A stretch of 34,867 nt of DNA from NCBI GenBank assembly GCA_902362975.1, contig CABIYO010000027.1, positions 544 through 35,410 of the forward strand, read 5' to 3'. Below the pieces are notes generated by a model. The model was not told where the DNA came from. It saw only the letters and a list, made by a program, of their open reading frames with translations, and did not search any database. Shown here one piece after another: positions 23,469 to 31,208 of the stretch. This DNA is from Caryophanales bacterium (GTDB lineage: Bacteria; Bacillota; Bacilli; Exiguobacteriales; Exiguobacteriaceae). Numbering within the stretch: the stretch's first letter is position 1; each line of letters opens with the position of its first letter. The position numbers and the translations under genes were made by a program.

Positions 23469-23878
23469 CATTCATCACACTCGATTCAATCTTAAGCTTC
23501 CTCGCCCACCTCGGGACAGGATTCGGTCTCATTCTCGCGGGACTCATCATCTTCGCCCTGACGACCAAATATTCGGAACGCAAGTTAATCAAAGAAGGCA
23601 ACATGGCCGTCGCCTTGAAACTCTGGGGGAAAGCGCTCGGACTTGCCATCGTCATCTATACGGTTTGGGCGAACAGCGTCAACTTGCTCGATGCATTCAT
23701 CTGGGGACTCGTCGGGATCGCCGCCCAAGTATTGGCGTTCTGGACGTTTGAATACGTCCTTACACCAGGCGTGAACTTAGAAAAAGAAGTCGAGAACGGC
23801 AACATGGCGATCGGTTTCAGCTTGTTCGCCGCATCACTCGTCGTCGGCATCATCGTCGCCGCGAGCTTGACGTACTAA
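23465..23878 (+). CDS. DUF350 (YjfL-like) membrane protein
   Basis: 137-residue integral membrane protein with four helices forming two similar halves, each ending in an ENGNMA/KEGNMA-type turn (LIKEGNMAVALKLWGKALGL and EVENGNMAIGFSLFAASLVV), the internal repeat typical of DUF350. It has no known activity; the family goes with YjfC-type ligases. The ATG at 23465 follows AAAGGAGACG and overlaps the ligase stop by 4 bases; the frame upstream to 23348 has no site. Last gene of the operon, with a terminator directly behind. Confidence 0.87.
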   Translation: MTFITLDSILSFLAHLGTGFGLILAGLIIFALTTKYSERKLIKEGNMAVALKLWGKALGLAIVIYTVWANSVNLLDAFIWGLVGIAAQVLAFWTFEYVLTPGVNLEKEVENGNMAIGFSLFAASLVVGIIVAASLTY

Positions 23879-23882
23879 TTCA

Positions 23883-23927
23883 AACACCCCATGTACGCAT
23901 TGGCGAGGCATGGGGTGTTCGTATTTA
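23883..23927 (+). terminator. Terminator of the YjfC/DUF350 operon
   Basis: Perfect 11-bp stem AACACCCCATG/CATGGGGTGTT with a 15-base loop, then CGTATTTATAA. Confidence 0.8.
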
Positions 23928-23948
23928 TAAAAGACAGGAGGAACAATC

Positions 23949-24506
23949 ATGTCCAAGCGAATCATCTTACTCACAATCGTCTCCGGTCTCATCATCGTAG
24001 CCATCGCAGTCGGTGTCGGACTTTACACCTACACTAACATTCAGGCTGGTGACTCATACGAAAATGCCGAAAAAGAAATGAATCGTTATATGACGACGAA
24101 CAATTGGTATACGTTTGAAATTCATAATATGGAACAGTCCGTTCTCTCTTTTTACACAAATGAAGACCGCTCCGTCATCGGTCTAGCTGAGATTGATGTC
24201 GAAACAGGGAACTTAGGCTCTGTCACGAAACAAACAGAGCCGAATCAGCCTTTTGATTTCGTCATCCTTCGAGTTGAAGACATGGAGTACATCGGTGTTC
24301 ACCTTAAAGAGCGACCGGAAGATGTCGTCTATTTACGGTTAAACGGTGACAATGTCTCAAAAGATTTTCTTGTCAACGATCCCGAAATTGAAAGCTACAC
24401 CATGACATATGTCATTGAAACATCACGACCGTCAGATGGTTCGTGGTCGCTTGAGACGTTAGATGCCAAGAAACGTGTCATACATTCAAGTGAACTCACG
24501 GAATAA
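23949..24506 (+). CDS. Membrane-anchored protein of unknown function
   Basis: I do not recognise this 185-residue protein. An N-terminal helix (RIILLTIVSGLIIVAIAVGV, about residues 4-25) anchors an extracytoplasmic part of mixed beta character (YTFEIHNMEQSVLSFYTN, FDFVILRVEDMEYIGVHL, SYTMTYVIETSR). No cysteine follows the helix, so it is not a lipoprotein. The ATG is preceded by AGGAGGAACAATC. It follows the terminator of the DUF350 operon and has its own terminator, so it is a single gene; a dedicated promoter is not obvious in the 70-base gap, and read-through is possible. Confidence 0.75.
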   Translation: MSKRIILLTIVSGLIIVAIAVGVGLYTYTNIQAGDSYENAEKEMNRYMTTNNWYTFEIHNMEQSVLSFYTNEDRSVIGLAEIDVETGNLGSVTKQTEPNQPFDFVILRVEDMEYIGVHLKERPEDVVYLRLNGDNVSKDFLVNDPEIESYTMTYVIETSRPSDGSWSLETLDAKKRVIHSSELTE

Positions 24507-24519
24507 CCTATATTGTGCA

Positions 24520-24550
24520 TCAAGACGACTTTTTCCAGTCGTCTTTTTTA
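24520..24550. terminator. Bidirectional terminator between the orphan gene and hmp
   Basis: Perfect 9-bp stem AAGACGACT/AGTCGTCTT with a TTTTCC loop and a T-run; the hmp stop codon is at its edge. Confidence 0.82.
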
Positions 24551-25648
24551 GTTGGTCGCAAGAACTCCAGACGGTCCGAAAAATTCATATCGTGCCTGTG
24601 GAATAGCGCGAACGACCGTCTCCATCATTGCATTCGGTCCACACGTATAAACATCATGCCCTTCCACATCAAGTTCCTCAAGGTGTGACTTATTCATGCA
24701 ACCCGATATGTCATCTGCATGTGTGAGCAGATGAAGCCCTTCCTTCACGAGTTCATCGATTTCGTCTCCGAGTGGACGAAGGTCCATACTCCGAACCGCG
24801 TGCAATAACGTGACAGGACGTCCTTGTTCGAGTGCCGTCTTCGCCATGTTAAAGAGGGGCGTAATCCCGATTCCTCCCGCGATGAGTGTGAGCGGACGAT
24901 CAGACGTTTCAAGGATGAATTCTCCTGCTGGTGCGCTTATCGGGACTTCTGTTCCGACCGTCTGCTCATGAAGCCAGTTTGAGACGAGTCCCTCCGCTTT
25001 CGGCGCAATCCAGTATCCGTCTTCTGTCGTCTCGATGACACTATATTGACGGTGATGTAGGATGTCCTCTCCCGCAATGCGCGCTTGAACCGAGACGTAT
25101 TGTCCTGGGATGGCTGTGCCAATAACTCCATCTTTCGCAACGAGACGGAATCGCTTCACTTCAGGTGTATCTACTATGATTTCTTCGATGACGAACGGTT
25201 TGAATCCGACCCATGGCGCTTCATCATACATTTTTTTCTCGAGTGAGATGAAGACATCGGCAATCACACCGTAAGCTTTTGCCCATGCATCGATGATGTC
25301 AGGTGTTGCAGCTTCACCGAGTACGTCTCGAATCGCCGCAAGCAAGTTTTCACCGACGATCGGATAATGCTCCGGGCGGATGTTCAAACTTTTATGTTTA
25401 TGAAGTGCTGGTTGGATGGCAGGAAGAATCGCTTCGAGTCGGTCGATATGAAGCGCAGCCGCATAGACCGCGTTCGCGAGTGCTTCCGGCTGACGTCCTC
25501 GCTTTTGGTTCGTATGGTTGAAGAAGTGACGAACTTCTGGATTTTGTTCAAACATTCGTTGATAAAAATGCTTCGTGATCGTCACACCATGTTCTTTCAA
25601 AACTGGTGCCGTTGCCTTTACAATCTCAATCGTTTGTTGATCTAACAT
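24548..25648 (-). CDS. hmp: Flavohemoprotein, nitric oxide dioxygenase
   Basis: Hmp oxidises NO to nitrate using O2, FAD, heme and NAD(P)H, protecting against nitrosative stress. At 366 residues it is slightly shorter than the usual 395-400. The globin domain (1-135) has the proximal His in HKHKSLNIRPEHYPIVGE and AWAKAYGVIADVFI; the ferredoxin-reductase part has RQYSVI (FAD), AGGIGITPLFNM (NAD(P)H) and YTCGPNAMM near the C-terminus with EFFGPSG. The shortening is in loops of the FAD domain, and all key motifs are present, so I expect activity. ATG 25648 follows AAAAGGGGGAAATTCAC. It is divergent from nsrR, its likely repressor. Confidence 0.93.
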   Translation of the reverse strand: MLDQQTIEIVKATAPVLKEHGVTITKHFYQRMFEQNPEVRHFFNHTNQKRGRQPEALANAVYAAALHIDRLEAILPAIQPALHKHKSLNIRPEHYPIVGENLLAAIRDVLGEAATPDIIDAWAKAYGVIADVFISLEKKMYDEAPWVGFKPFVIEEIIVDTPEVKRFRLVAKDGVIGTAIPGQYVSVQARIAGEDILHHRQYSVIETTEDGYWIAPKAEGLVSNWLHEQTVGTEVPISAPAGEFILETSDRPLTLIAGGIGITPLFNMAKTALEQGRPVTLLHAVRSMDLRPLGDEIDELVKEGLHLLTHADDISGCMNKSHLEELDVEGHDVYTCGPNAMMETVVRAIPQARYEFFGPSGVLATN

Positions 25649-25680
25649 GTGAATTTCCCCCTTTTGTTTTGTACACGTTC

Positions 25681-25732
25681 ATTATGTGAGTCAAGTCACT
25701 TTAAAGCAATATTTTACATACTTGTTTAAAGT
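25681..25732 (-). promoter_or_regulatory. hmp promoter with possible NsrR site
   Basis: Minus strand -35 TTGCTT (25709-25704), 17 bp, -10 CATAAT (25686-25681). The -35 overlaps the AT-rich imperfect dyad AAGTATGT...ATTGCTT (25722-25704), and ACTTTAAA/TTTAAAGT arms (25698-25705 and 25725-25732) bracket it. NsrR is the natural candidate; the match to the known NsrR motif is weak. Confidence 0.45.
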
Positions 25733-25834
25733 AGATTTCACGTTTCTGACTTATTTTCGCCATCACCCTTTCACATTTGTTCGAATCGCACTTTTTTGGA
25801 TTGTCTTGTACAATGAAACGAGAGGTGATGATGG

Positions 25835-26275
25835 ATGAGACTCACGCAAACATGTGACTACGCACTGCGAACGTTGATGTATAGCGCTACGTTTTCACAT
25901 CGGCTCGTCACGATTCAAGAAGTGGCAGACCAATATAACATCTCCAAAAACCATGTCATGAAGGTCGTATATGAGCTTGGGAAACATGGATATTTGGAAT
26001 CGGTGCGTGGTCGAGGTGGCGGCTTTCGACTCGCACGACCGATGGATGACATCAATGTAGGGGAAGTCGTTCGGACGATGGAACCGTTCGAACTCGTGGA
26101 ATGCTTCGGGGAAGGCCGATGCGTCATCGCACCTGCCTGTGATTTACGAGGTGTGTTGAATGAAGCCATGTTGGCGTTTCTTCATGTACTCGATCGTTAC
26201 ACGATTGCGGATCTCGTCGTCAACCGAACGAACGAACTCGCCCTACTCCTAGGCGCACAAAACCCGACGGACTGA
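25835..26275 (+). CDS. nsrR: Rrf2-family NO-sensing repressor NsrR
   Basis: 146-residue Rrf2 regulator. The winged HTH is at about 1-75 (TCDYALRTLMYSATF, TIQEVADQYNISKNHVMKVV, ESVRGRGGGFRLARP). Three cysteines with C-x5-C-x5-C spacing (ECFGEGRCVIAPACDLRG) form the iron-sulfur site characteristic of NsrR, which releases DNA on reaction with NO. Divergent from hmp, the classical target. The ATG at 25835 follows GAGAGGTGATG. A TACAAT -10 lies at 25809-25814. Terminated by the stem at 26259-26292. Confidence 0.9.
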   Translation: MRLTQTCDYALRTLMYSATFSHRLVTIQEVADQYNISKNHVMKVVYELGKHGYLESVRGRGGGFRLARPMDDINVGEVVRTMEPFELVECFGEGRCVIAPACDLRGVLNEAMLAFLHVLDRYTIADLVVNRTNELALLLGAQNPTD

Positions 26276-26292
26276 AAAGATCGTCGGGTTTT
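26259..26292 (+). terminator. Terminator of nsrR
   Basis: Stem AAAACCCGACG/CGTCGGGTTTT (11 bp) followed by TGTATGTCTTT; the 5' arm covers the last nsrR codons. Confidence 0.83.
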
Positions 26293-26313
26293 GTATGTCT
26301 TTGCTTTTAGGAC

Positions 26314-26835
26314 TCATCGCCACCAAAGTTTTATCATTTTTTTCACATATAGTTCTGGGGACGTCTGATGAATGAAATCTTCAAAACATTCATTCAGGTT
26401 ATTTTCTAACTCTTCATCGAGTTCATTTCCATCTTCGTCATACAATTCAAAATGTGTATATTTCCAATCGTTATACGCATCAAACAATAAGTCATGGTAG
26501 CATTGCCAATGTTTACCGAAATTTGATGTGAATGTTGGCACCCATTGATTGATATAAATATTGTGTAGCAACTCTTCGAATTTAGATGAGTACCAATGGT
26601 TATTTCCGAGCTTGTTAACCAGGTCTTGAAATGTTTCCAGCGTCATCGGTTCAACCTCACCAGAATAGTCATAACTCACTTTATTAAACTGATAAGGATG
26701 CGGAAATGCCTCTTCTGTTTTTATCCATTGATGAGGGGGGTATTGCTCGATAATTTCACCTAGTAATCTGGCAATCACAAGATTGACTGCTTGCGTCTCC
26801 AATTCATTCACCTCATGACAGTTATGAATGTTCAC
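26314..26835 (-). CDS. AT-rich orphan protein of unknown function
   Basis: I do not recognise this protein of up to 173 residues. It is acidic, rich in Trp, Tyr, His and Asn (HHWYSSKFEELLHNIYINQW, NFGKHWQCYHDLLFDAYNDW), with no signal peptide or membrane helix. Its base composition is clearly more AT-rich than the surrounding genes, suggesting later acquisition. The start is uncertain: GTG 26835 lies four bases after the dioxygenase fragment's stop without a clear binding site, while a TTG about 11 codons inside (LETQAVNL) has GAGGTG six bases upstream. It sits on the edge of the scarred region 26840-27439. Confidence 0.6.
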   Translation of the reverse strand: MNIHNCHEVNELETQAVNLVIARLLGEIIEQYPPHQWIKTEEAFPHPYQFNKVSYDYSGEVEPMTLETFQDLVNKLGNNHWYSSKFEELLHNIYINQWVPTFTSNFGKHWQCYHDLLFDAYNDWKYTHFELYDEDGNELDEELENNLNECFEDFIHQTSPELYVKKMIKLWWR

Positions 26836-26839
26836 TCGA

Positions 26840-27151
26840 CTATAGCTTCTTTAGTCTCGATTCGATTTCCACTCGTCTCGACTCAAGAAATGGCGGCAAG
26901 GCTAATCGCTCTCCGAGTGTCTCAAGCGATTCATCCGTCGCAAATCCCGGTTCATCTGTTGCCAGTTCCACTAAGATTCCGCTCGGTTCGCGGAAGTAAA
27001 TCGACTGAAAATAGTAACGGTCAATAAGACCAGAGTGGCTGATCCCATGTGCGTCAAGCTTCTCGATCCACTTCGTCATATCGTCTGTTTCTTCCACTCG
27101 AATCGCCACATGATGCACACTTCCTCGCCCTGGTCGTTCCGATGGCAAATC
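26840..27151 (-). pseudogene. Ring-cleaving dioxygenase/VOC protein (MhqO-like), C-terminal fragment
   Basis: About 104 codons that match the last third of MhqA/MhqO-type ring-cleaving dioxygenases (full length about 310 residues): [17 protein letters not shown] (metal His), [34 protein letters not shown] (metal Glu in ELAT) and [11 protein letters not shown] near the end. The frame has no proper start; it is broken at about 27151 where tnpB sequence begins. The N-terminal two thirds are absent. Dead, unless made as a chimera from upstream. Confidence 0.8.
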
Positions 27152-27439
27152 CGGCCGATCGTCTTGATGAGGAACTCTTCCTGTGCCGGTGTCGGGTGGA
27201 GCCTGTATTTATAGCCTTTCAGCATGTCCGTCCCTCCTCCCTCCAGCAGATCGTGATGTGTCCTCCTCATCCAATACCCGCGGAGGGGGAGGGAGAATCT
27301 GACGGAATCACGAACTTTTGTTCGTCATATCTGTCACAGGGGGAGAAGAGTTTTGGACCGGGCGATTCATCTCCCACCTACGCCGGGCTACGCCCCGAGA
27401 CGCTTAGAGGAGGGAGAATTCTCGCCTCCTTCTGTTAAA
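27152..27439 (-). mobile_element. Remnant of the second IS200/IS605-type element copy
   Basis: Contains the complete non-coding end (27226-27439) found at 486-701 and the first 23 or so codons of tnpB (ATG 27225, [19 protein letters not shown] and IKTIG), then stops abruptly at about 27152 in dioxygenase sequence. The distal part of tnpB and the other element end are gone. The outer tip again reads TTTAACAGAAGG and abuts the gshF fragment. A single deletion that began inside the element explains both truncated neighbours. Confidence 0.82.
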
Positions 27440-27922
27440 GACGGAGCGACGACGTATGAGGAAGCACTGTCTGCATTTCAGTATGCGAAAACGTTTGATG
27501 ATGTCGTTTTACTTGAGACATTCTTACCCGGAAAAGGATACAAGACACCGCTCGAGAAAATCGAAATCGACGAGGTCGTCATCTCATTTTTACGTGCTCA
27601 AGGCAAGACCCCCGATAGTATTCCCGCTCTCGATGAGCGTGTCTTCTTACGCGAAAACTCTAATATCAGTACCGGCGGAGATAGTATCGACTATACGGAT
27701 CAAATTTCTGACATCTATAAGCGTGTTGCTGTCGATGCCGCTAAGTCAGTCGGGGCAACCATCTGTGGTGTCGATATGATGATTTCCTCTCTCGATGATG
27801 CGCAAGTCGAATACGGTATCATCGAATTGAATTTTAATCCCGCCATCCATATCCACGCTTTTCCTTATGAAGGAAAAGAACGACCGATTGGTGAGATGCT
27901 ACTTGATTTATTGTTTAAATAA
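27440..27922 (+). pseudogene. gshF: Bifunctional glutathione synthase GshAB/GshF, 3' fragment
   Basis: About 160 codons matching the ATP-grasp C-terminus of GshF (full length about 750 residues), which makes glutathione from Glu, Cys and Gly. Recognisable: TPDSIPALDERVFLRENSN with ISTGGDSIDYTD, VDAAKSVGATICGVDMMI, and GIIELNFNPAIHIHAFPYEG with RPIGEMLLDLLF at the end. The start is cut by the element. VLLETFLPGKGYKTPLEKIE seems to join two places about 50 residues apart in the family (the YRF...RVPANV...G segment between is absent), an additional in-frame internal loss. The stop overlaps the end of the convergent VOC frame by 8 bases. Confidence 0.78.
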
Positions 27923-28262
27923 GAGGACGGTTGTAACGTTGACCCCAGAACGCATCCCACAGTGCTTTGTGTGACGCATAACCTTGTTCAAGGACTGAAT
28001 CATACAAAGCATTCAGCGACTCTCGACTTTCACATAAGAAGGCAAGCTCAATCCGATGTCCTTCTGCCTGTTTCCATTCCCCGTACACCGATTCGGCCAC
28101 TTCCACCGTATCGAACGCGAGACGCACGCCTCCTTCATCAATCTCTACATGTGCTTCCCCGTTCATCGCTTCTGGAATCTCAAACCCGAGCGTCCGATAG
28201 AAATCGAGCGACCGCTTCATATCCGTCACGACGATGCCGATCATATCCAACTTGACTGCCAT
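27915..28262 (-). CDS. VOC/glyoxalase-family protein, C-terminus truncated
   Basis: 115-residue protein of the vicinal-oxygen-chelate superfamily: KLDMIGIVVTDMKRSLDFYRTLGF (first module), EAHVEIDEGGVRLAFDT, HRIELAFLCESRESLNALYDSVLEQG, KALWDAFWGQRY. In relatives the last motif continues into a strand of the type A-x-x-DPDGN-x-V-D-L-F that supplies a conserved acidic residue; here it changes to NRPLI and stops, within 8 bases of the gshF stop. So the last 15 or so residues have been lost at a deletion junction and the protein is probably inactive. ATG 28262 follows GGGAGGGACAAG. Confidence 0.7.
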   Translation of the reverse strand: MAVKLDMIGIVVTDMKRSLDFYRTLGFEIPEAMNGEAHVEIDEGGVRLAFDTVEVAESVYGEWKQAEGHRIELAFLCESRESLNALYDSVLEQGYASHKALWDAFWGQRYNRPLI

Positions 28263-28336
28263 CTTGTCCCTCCCTTTATTTTCATGATGCGATTTGAGTG
28301 TAGCATGACCACTTCCGTCAGAGACGAGGAATTTCA

Positions 28337-28816
28337 ATGAATTATACGTTTCAACCACTCACCCAAGAGCAAGCCGAACGTATCGCCTTTGAGTGGCGCT
28401 ATGAAGGCGACTACGCGTTTTACAATATGGACGCCGACGAGGAAGACCTCGCCTCATTTTTAGATGCAGATGAGCGAGGTGATACCACGTTCGCCATTCT
28501 TGACGACGAACTCATCGGTTTCGTCACGTTGCAACTCGAATCAGTAGACGCTGTTTCTATCGGTCTCGGCATGCGCCCTGATTTGACGGGAAACGGCAAT
28601 GGATATCCATTCCTCAATTCAATCCTAAATTGGGTCGAGGCGACATTTGGGACTCGCACAGTGCGTCTTGCCGTCGCCACGTTTAACAAACGAACCATCC
28701 GATTATACGAGTCTCTAGGTTTCATCCCTCAAGACACGTTCATGCAGGAGACGAATGGTGGTGTGTATCCGTTTCTTTCAACGACACGTGAACAAAGCGA
28801 ACCCCCGAACAACTGA
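28337..28816 (+). CDS. GNAT-family N-acetyltransferase
   Basis: 159-residue acetyltransferase. Order of GNAT elements: TFAILDDELIGFVTLQLES, VSIGLGMRPDLTGNGNGYPFLNSILN (acetyl-CoA loop LTGNGNG), RTVRLAVATFNKRTIRLYESLGF. The N-terminal FEWRYEGDYAFYNMDADEEDL is typical of a subgroup of Bacilli GNATs that acetylate unknown amines. The ATG follows GACGAGGAATTTCA. Divergent from the truncated VOC gene, with a terminator behind (28800-28831). Confidence 0.85.
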   Translation: MNYTFQPLTQEQAERIAFEWRYEGDYAFYNMDADEEDLASFLDADERGDTTFAILDDELIGFVTLQLESVDAVSIGLGMRPDLTGNGNGYPFLNSILNWVEATFGTRTVRLAVATFNKRTIRLYESLGFIPQDTFMQETNGGVYPFLSTTREQSEPPNN

Positions 28817-28831
28817 TGTCCGGGGGTTTTG
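28800..28831. terminator. Bidirectional terminator between GNAT and the ABC permease
   Basis: 8-bp stem AACCCCCG/CGGGGGTT with a 13-base loop, followed by TTGTC. It ends the GNAT gene and the long mtnK operon from the other side. Confidence 0.75.
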
Positions 28832-29833
28832 TCATGTCCGCTGTTTCTTCTGAATATAAGAAAGACCGAGCGCTCCGATGAGAATCGTCCCTTTGACGAT
28901 GTCTTGCGCATAATACGGGACATCCCACATCGTCAGTCCGTTTAGAAGAATCCCAATCAAAATAGCTCCAATCAATGTTCCGATGACGTTCGGACGCCCT
29001 GTTCCGAAGACAGCATAACCAATGTAAGCAGCCGCGACAGCATCCATCAAAAGAGGTGCTCCAGCCGAGACCTGACCAGTCCCAATCCGAGATGCAAGAA
29101 TGATCCCACCGATGGCTGCAAACAACCCACTGAGCACGTAGGCATAAAGTTTAATGCGATTCACGGCAATCCCAGAACGACGGGCCGCTTCGGCGTTCGA
29201 TCCGACGTAATAAAATTCACGCCCGGTCCGCGTATAAGTCAAGAACAGATGCGCTCCGATAAAGAACACCAGCATGAGCAGGGCGACGAACGGAATTGGA
29301 CCGATCGTCCCTTGACCGATGAATAGAAACGACGGGATGAAACGTCCTGGCGCCGTCCCCCCTTCAATCGGCATGTTGTCATAAATCGAGAATCCTTTCG
29401 TATACGTCAACTGAATCCCGTTAATGACGTACATGATGGCGAGTGTCGCTAGTAAATCCGGTAATCGGAATTTGATTGTGACGAGCGCGTTCAACAGCCC
29501 GACGAGAATCCCGAGTGCAAGTGGGATCAGCAGAGCGACGAGTAGTTCTTGCCGATGAAGGACGAGACTTGCTGCCGCCCCGATTGTCGCAAGACTCGCC
29601 GTCGAGCCGACCGACAAGTCGAATCCTCCGACGATGAGCGAAAACGTGACGCCGAGGGCAAGTAACGACACGATTGAAACCGATTTGATGATGTCACTAA
29701 AGTTTGCATACGTCAGAAATTGATCGTTCGTCACGGTAAAGACCGCAATCAAACCAAGGATTGCGAGTAACGTCCCATACTGACCGATATGACCGCTGAT
29801 TCGTTTTCGTTCCTTGACCACCAATTGTGCCAT
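28832..29833 (-). CDS. ABC transporter permease, RbsC-like (CUT2), probable methylthioribose uptake
   Basis: 333-residue membrane permease with about ten helices of the BPD_transp_2/RbsC family: SLLALGVTFSLIVGGFDLSVGS (the GGxDLSVG signature), LLATLAIMYVINGIQLTYTKG, EAARRSGIAVNRIKLYAYVL (coupling loop), and GTGRPNVIGTLIGAILIGILLNGL. It is the last gene of the five-gene operon and ends one base before the ATPase stop region. The operon context with mtnK and mtnA under a SAM riboswitch suggests the substrate is methylthioribose; this is inference. Confidence 0.85.
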   Translation of the reverse strand: MAQLVVKERKRISGHIGQYGTLLAILGLIAVFTVTNDQFLTYANFSDIIKSVSIVSLLALGVTFSLIVGGFDLSVGSTASLATIGAAASLVLHRQELLVALLIPLALGILVGLLNALVTIKFRLPDLLATLAIMYVINGIQLTYTKGFSIYDNMPIEGGTAPGRFIPSFLFIGQGTIGPIPFVALLMLVFFIGAHLFLTYTRTGREFYYVGSNAEAARRSGIAVNRIKLYAYVLSGLFAAIGGIILASRIGTGQVSAGAPLLMDAVAAAYIGYAVFGTGRPNVIGTLIGAILIGILLNGLTMWDVPYYAQDIVKGTILIGALGLSYIQKKQRT

Positions 29834-29834
29834 C

Positions 29835-31208
29835 TTACACGCCTCCTTTCTCTACAGTTTGTCCACGGTCGAGCCAAACGATCCGATTAGCGACCCGTTC
29901 GAGTTCATGTCGCTCACTTGACGTGAACAATACCGTCTTCCCTTGTTTCGCGAGTGCAATGACGCGTTCATACACGTCTTGTTTCGCTGCGATATCGATT
30001 CCTTTTGTCGGTTCGTCGAGCAGATAGATGTCTCGGTCATCGAGCAACCATTTGCTGAAGACGACCTTCTGCTGATTTCCGCCACTCAGCTCACTTACCG
30101 GTTGTTTCACGTTCGCATAGCGGACGCGAAGCGATTTCAATACATCCGAGACATCATCGGTCTTTCCTGCGACAGCAATCACGTTCCGTTCAATCGTCTC
30201 GTCTAAAAATAATCCATGACGACGTCTTTCCTCTGGAACGAGTGCAAACCCTAAACGTACGGCGTCGGCTGGTTCTTTGATCACGTGTTCTTCCCCCTCG
30301 ATTGTGATGGATTGACGAATCCCAGAAAGACCAAACAATGCTTCCATCAGTTCCGTCTTCCCACTTCCCGTCAATCCACCAATCCCGAGCACTTCCCCGC
30401 GATACGCTTCAATCGAAATCTCGGATTGGAACGCCGGAAGGGTCAACTGCGCGGACAAACAAATCTTGTCTTCCGGCACCGCCTTTTCTAACGCCGCATC
30501 AAATGTTGTCCCACTCAAAAATGTCTGCACCGCTTCTGAAGAGAGCGATTGGTACGGTCCACCGTACACAACACGTCCGTCTCGAAGAAACGTAGAGGTC
30601 GACGTGACCCGTGTGAGCTCGTTTGAACGATGCGTGACCAAGACAATCCCGACTCCTTCTGCCGCAAGCTCCTGTAACAATTCAAGTAAGGCGTCGGCAT
30701 CCGTTTCCGATAAGGCAGCGGTCGGTTCGTCGAGGAGCAAATACTTAGCATCGCTCTCGAGTGCCCGAGCGATGAGAAGGCGCTGTTTCACGCTTAGCGG
30801 ATAGTGACTGGCCGGACGCGTTGGATCGATGTCTAAACCGACCCGAGATAACACGTCTTTTGCCCGCTGTTTCAACAGTTGTGGGCGAATCCGTTTCACC
30901 GTCTGCCATGGGAGAACATTTTCGTATACAGGCAAGTCCAAATAGAGCGCATCATCGACTTCTTGTGACACCGTGATGATGCCTTGACGAATCGCTTCCG
31001 CTGGTGTGAGGCGGATTGGTTTTCCATCAATGGACAACTCGCCGGACGTCGGTTCAGCCGTTCCGTTTAGCAGTTTGATGAGGGTACTCTTACCGGCCCC
31101 GTTCAGACCGAGGAGACCATGAATGTCTCCAGGCTTCAAACTGAATGACAGTTGATCGAGCACCGTGACGTCACCGTACTGTTTCGTGATTCGTTCCAAG
31201 CGAATCAT
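29835..31208 (-). CDS. Duplicated sugar-type ABC ATPase, RbsA-like (CUT2)
   Basis: 457-residue ATPase with two fused nucleotide-binding domains. Domain 1: Walker A GLNGAGKSTLIK, signature degenerated to YPLSVKQRL, Walker B YLLLDEPTAALS. Domain 2: Walker A GLTGSGKTELME, signature ELSGGNQQKVVFSKWL, Walker B IYLLDEPTKGID. This is the layout of CUT2 ATPases. The start is ATG 31208 (MIRLERITKQYGD), which overlaps the stop of the binding-protein gene (TGATG), with AAGGAGACGG ahead. Partners are the permease at 28832 and the lipoprotein at 31208. Substrate inferred as methylthioribose. Confidence 0.88.
   Translation of the reverse strand: MIRLERITKQYGDVTVLDQLSFSLKPGDIHGLLGLNGAGKSTLIKLLNGTAEPTSGELSIDGKPIRLTPAEAIRQGIITVSQEVDDALYLDLPVYENVLPWQTVKRIRPQLLKQRAKDVLSRVGLDIDPTRPASHYPLSVKQRLLIARALESDAKYLLLDEPTAALSETDADALLELLQELAAEGVGIVLVTHRSNELTRVTSTSTFLRDGRVVYGGPYQSLSSEAVQTFLSGTTFDAALEKAVPEDKICLSAQLTLPAFQSEISIEAYRGEVLGIGGLTGSGKTELMEALFGLSGIRQSITIEGEEHVIKEPADAVRLGFALVPEERRRHGLFLDETIERNVIAVAGKTDDVSDVLKSLRVRYANVKQPVSELSGGNQQKVVFSKWLLDDRDIYLLDEPTKGIDIAAKQDVYERVIALAKQGKTVLFTSSERHELERVANRIVWLDRGQTVEKGGV

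Noticed and set aside
24548..25648. Short flavohemoprotein as another broken gene
   Set aside because: At 366 residues it is 30 shorter than usual, but heme, FAD and NAD(P)H motifs and the C-terminus are all in one frame; the gaps fall in loops.
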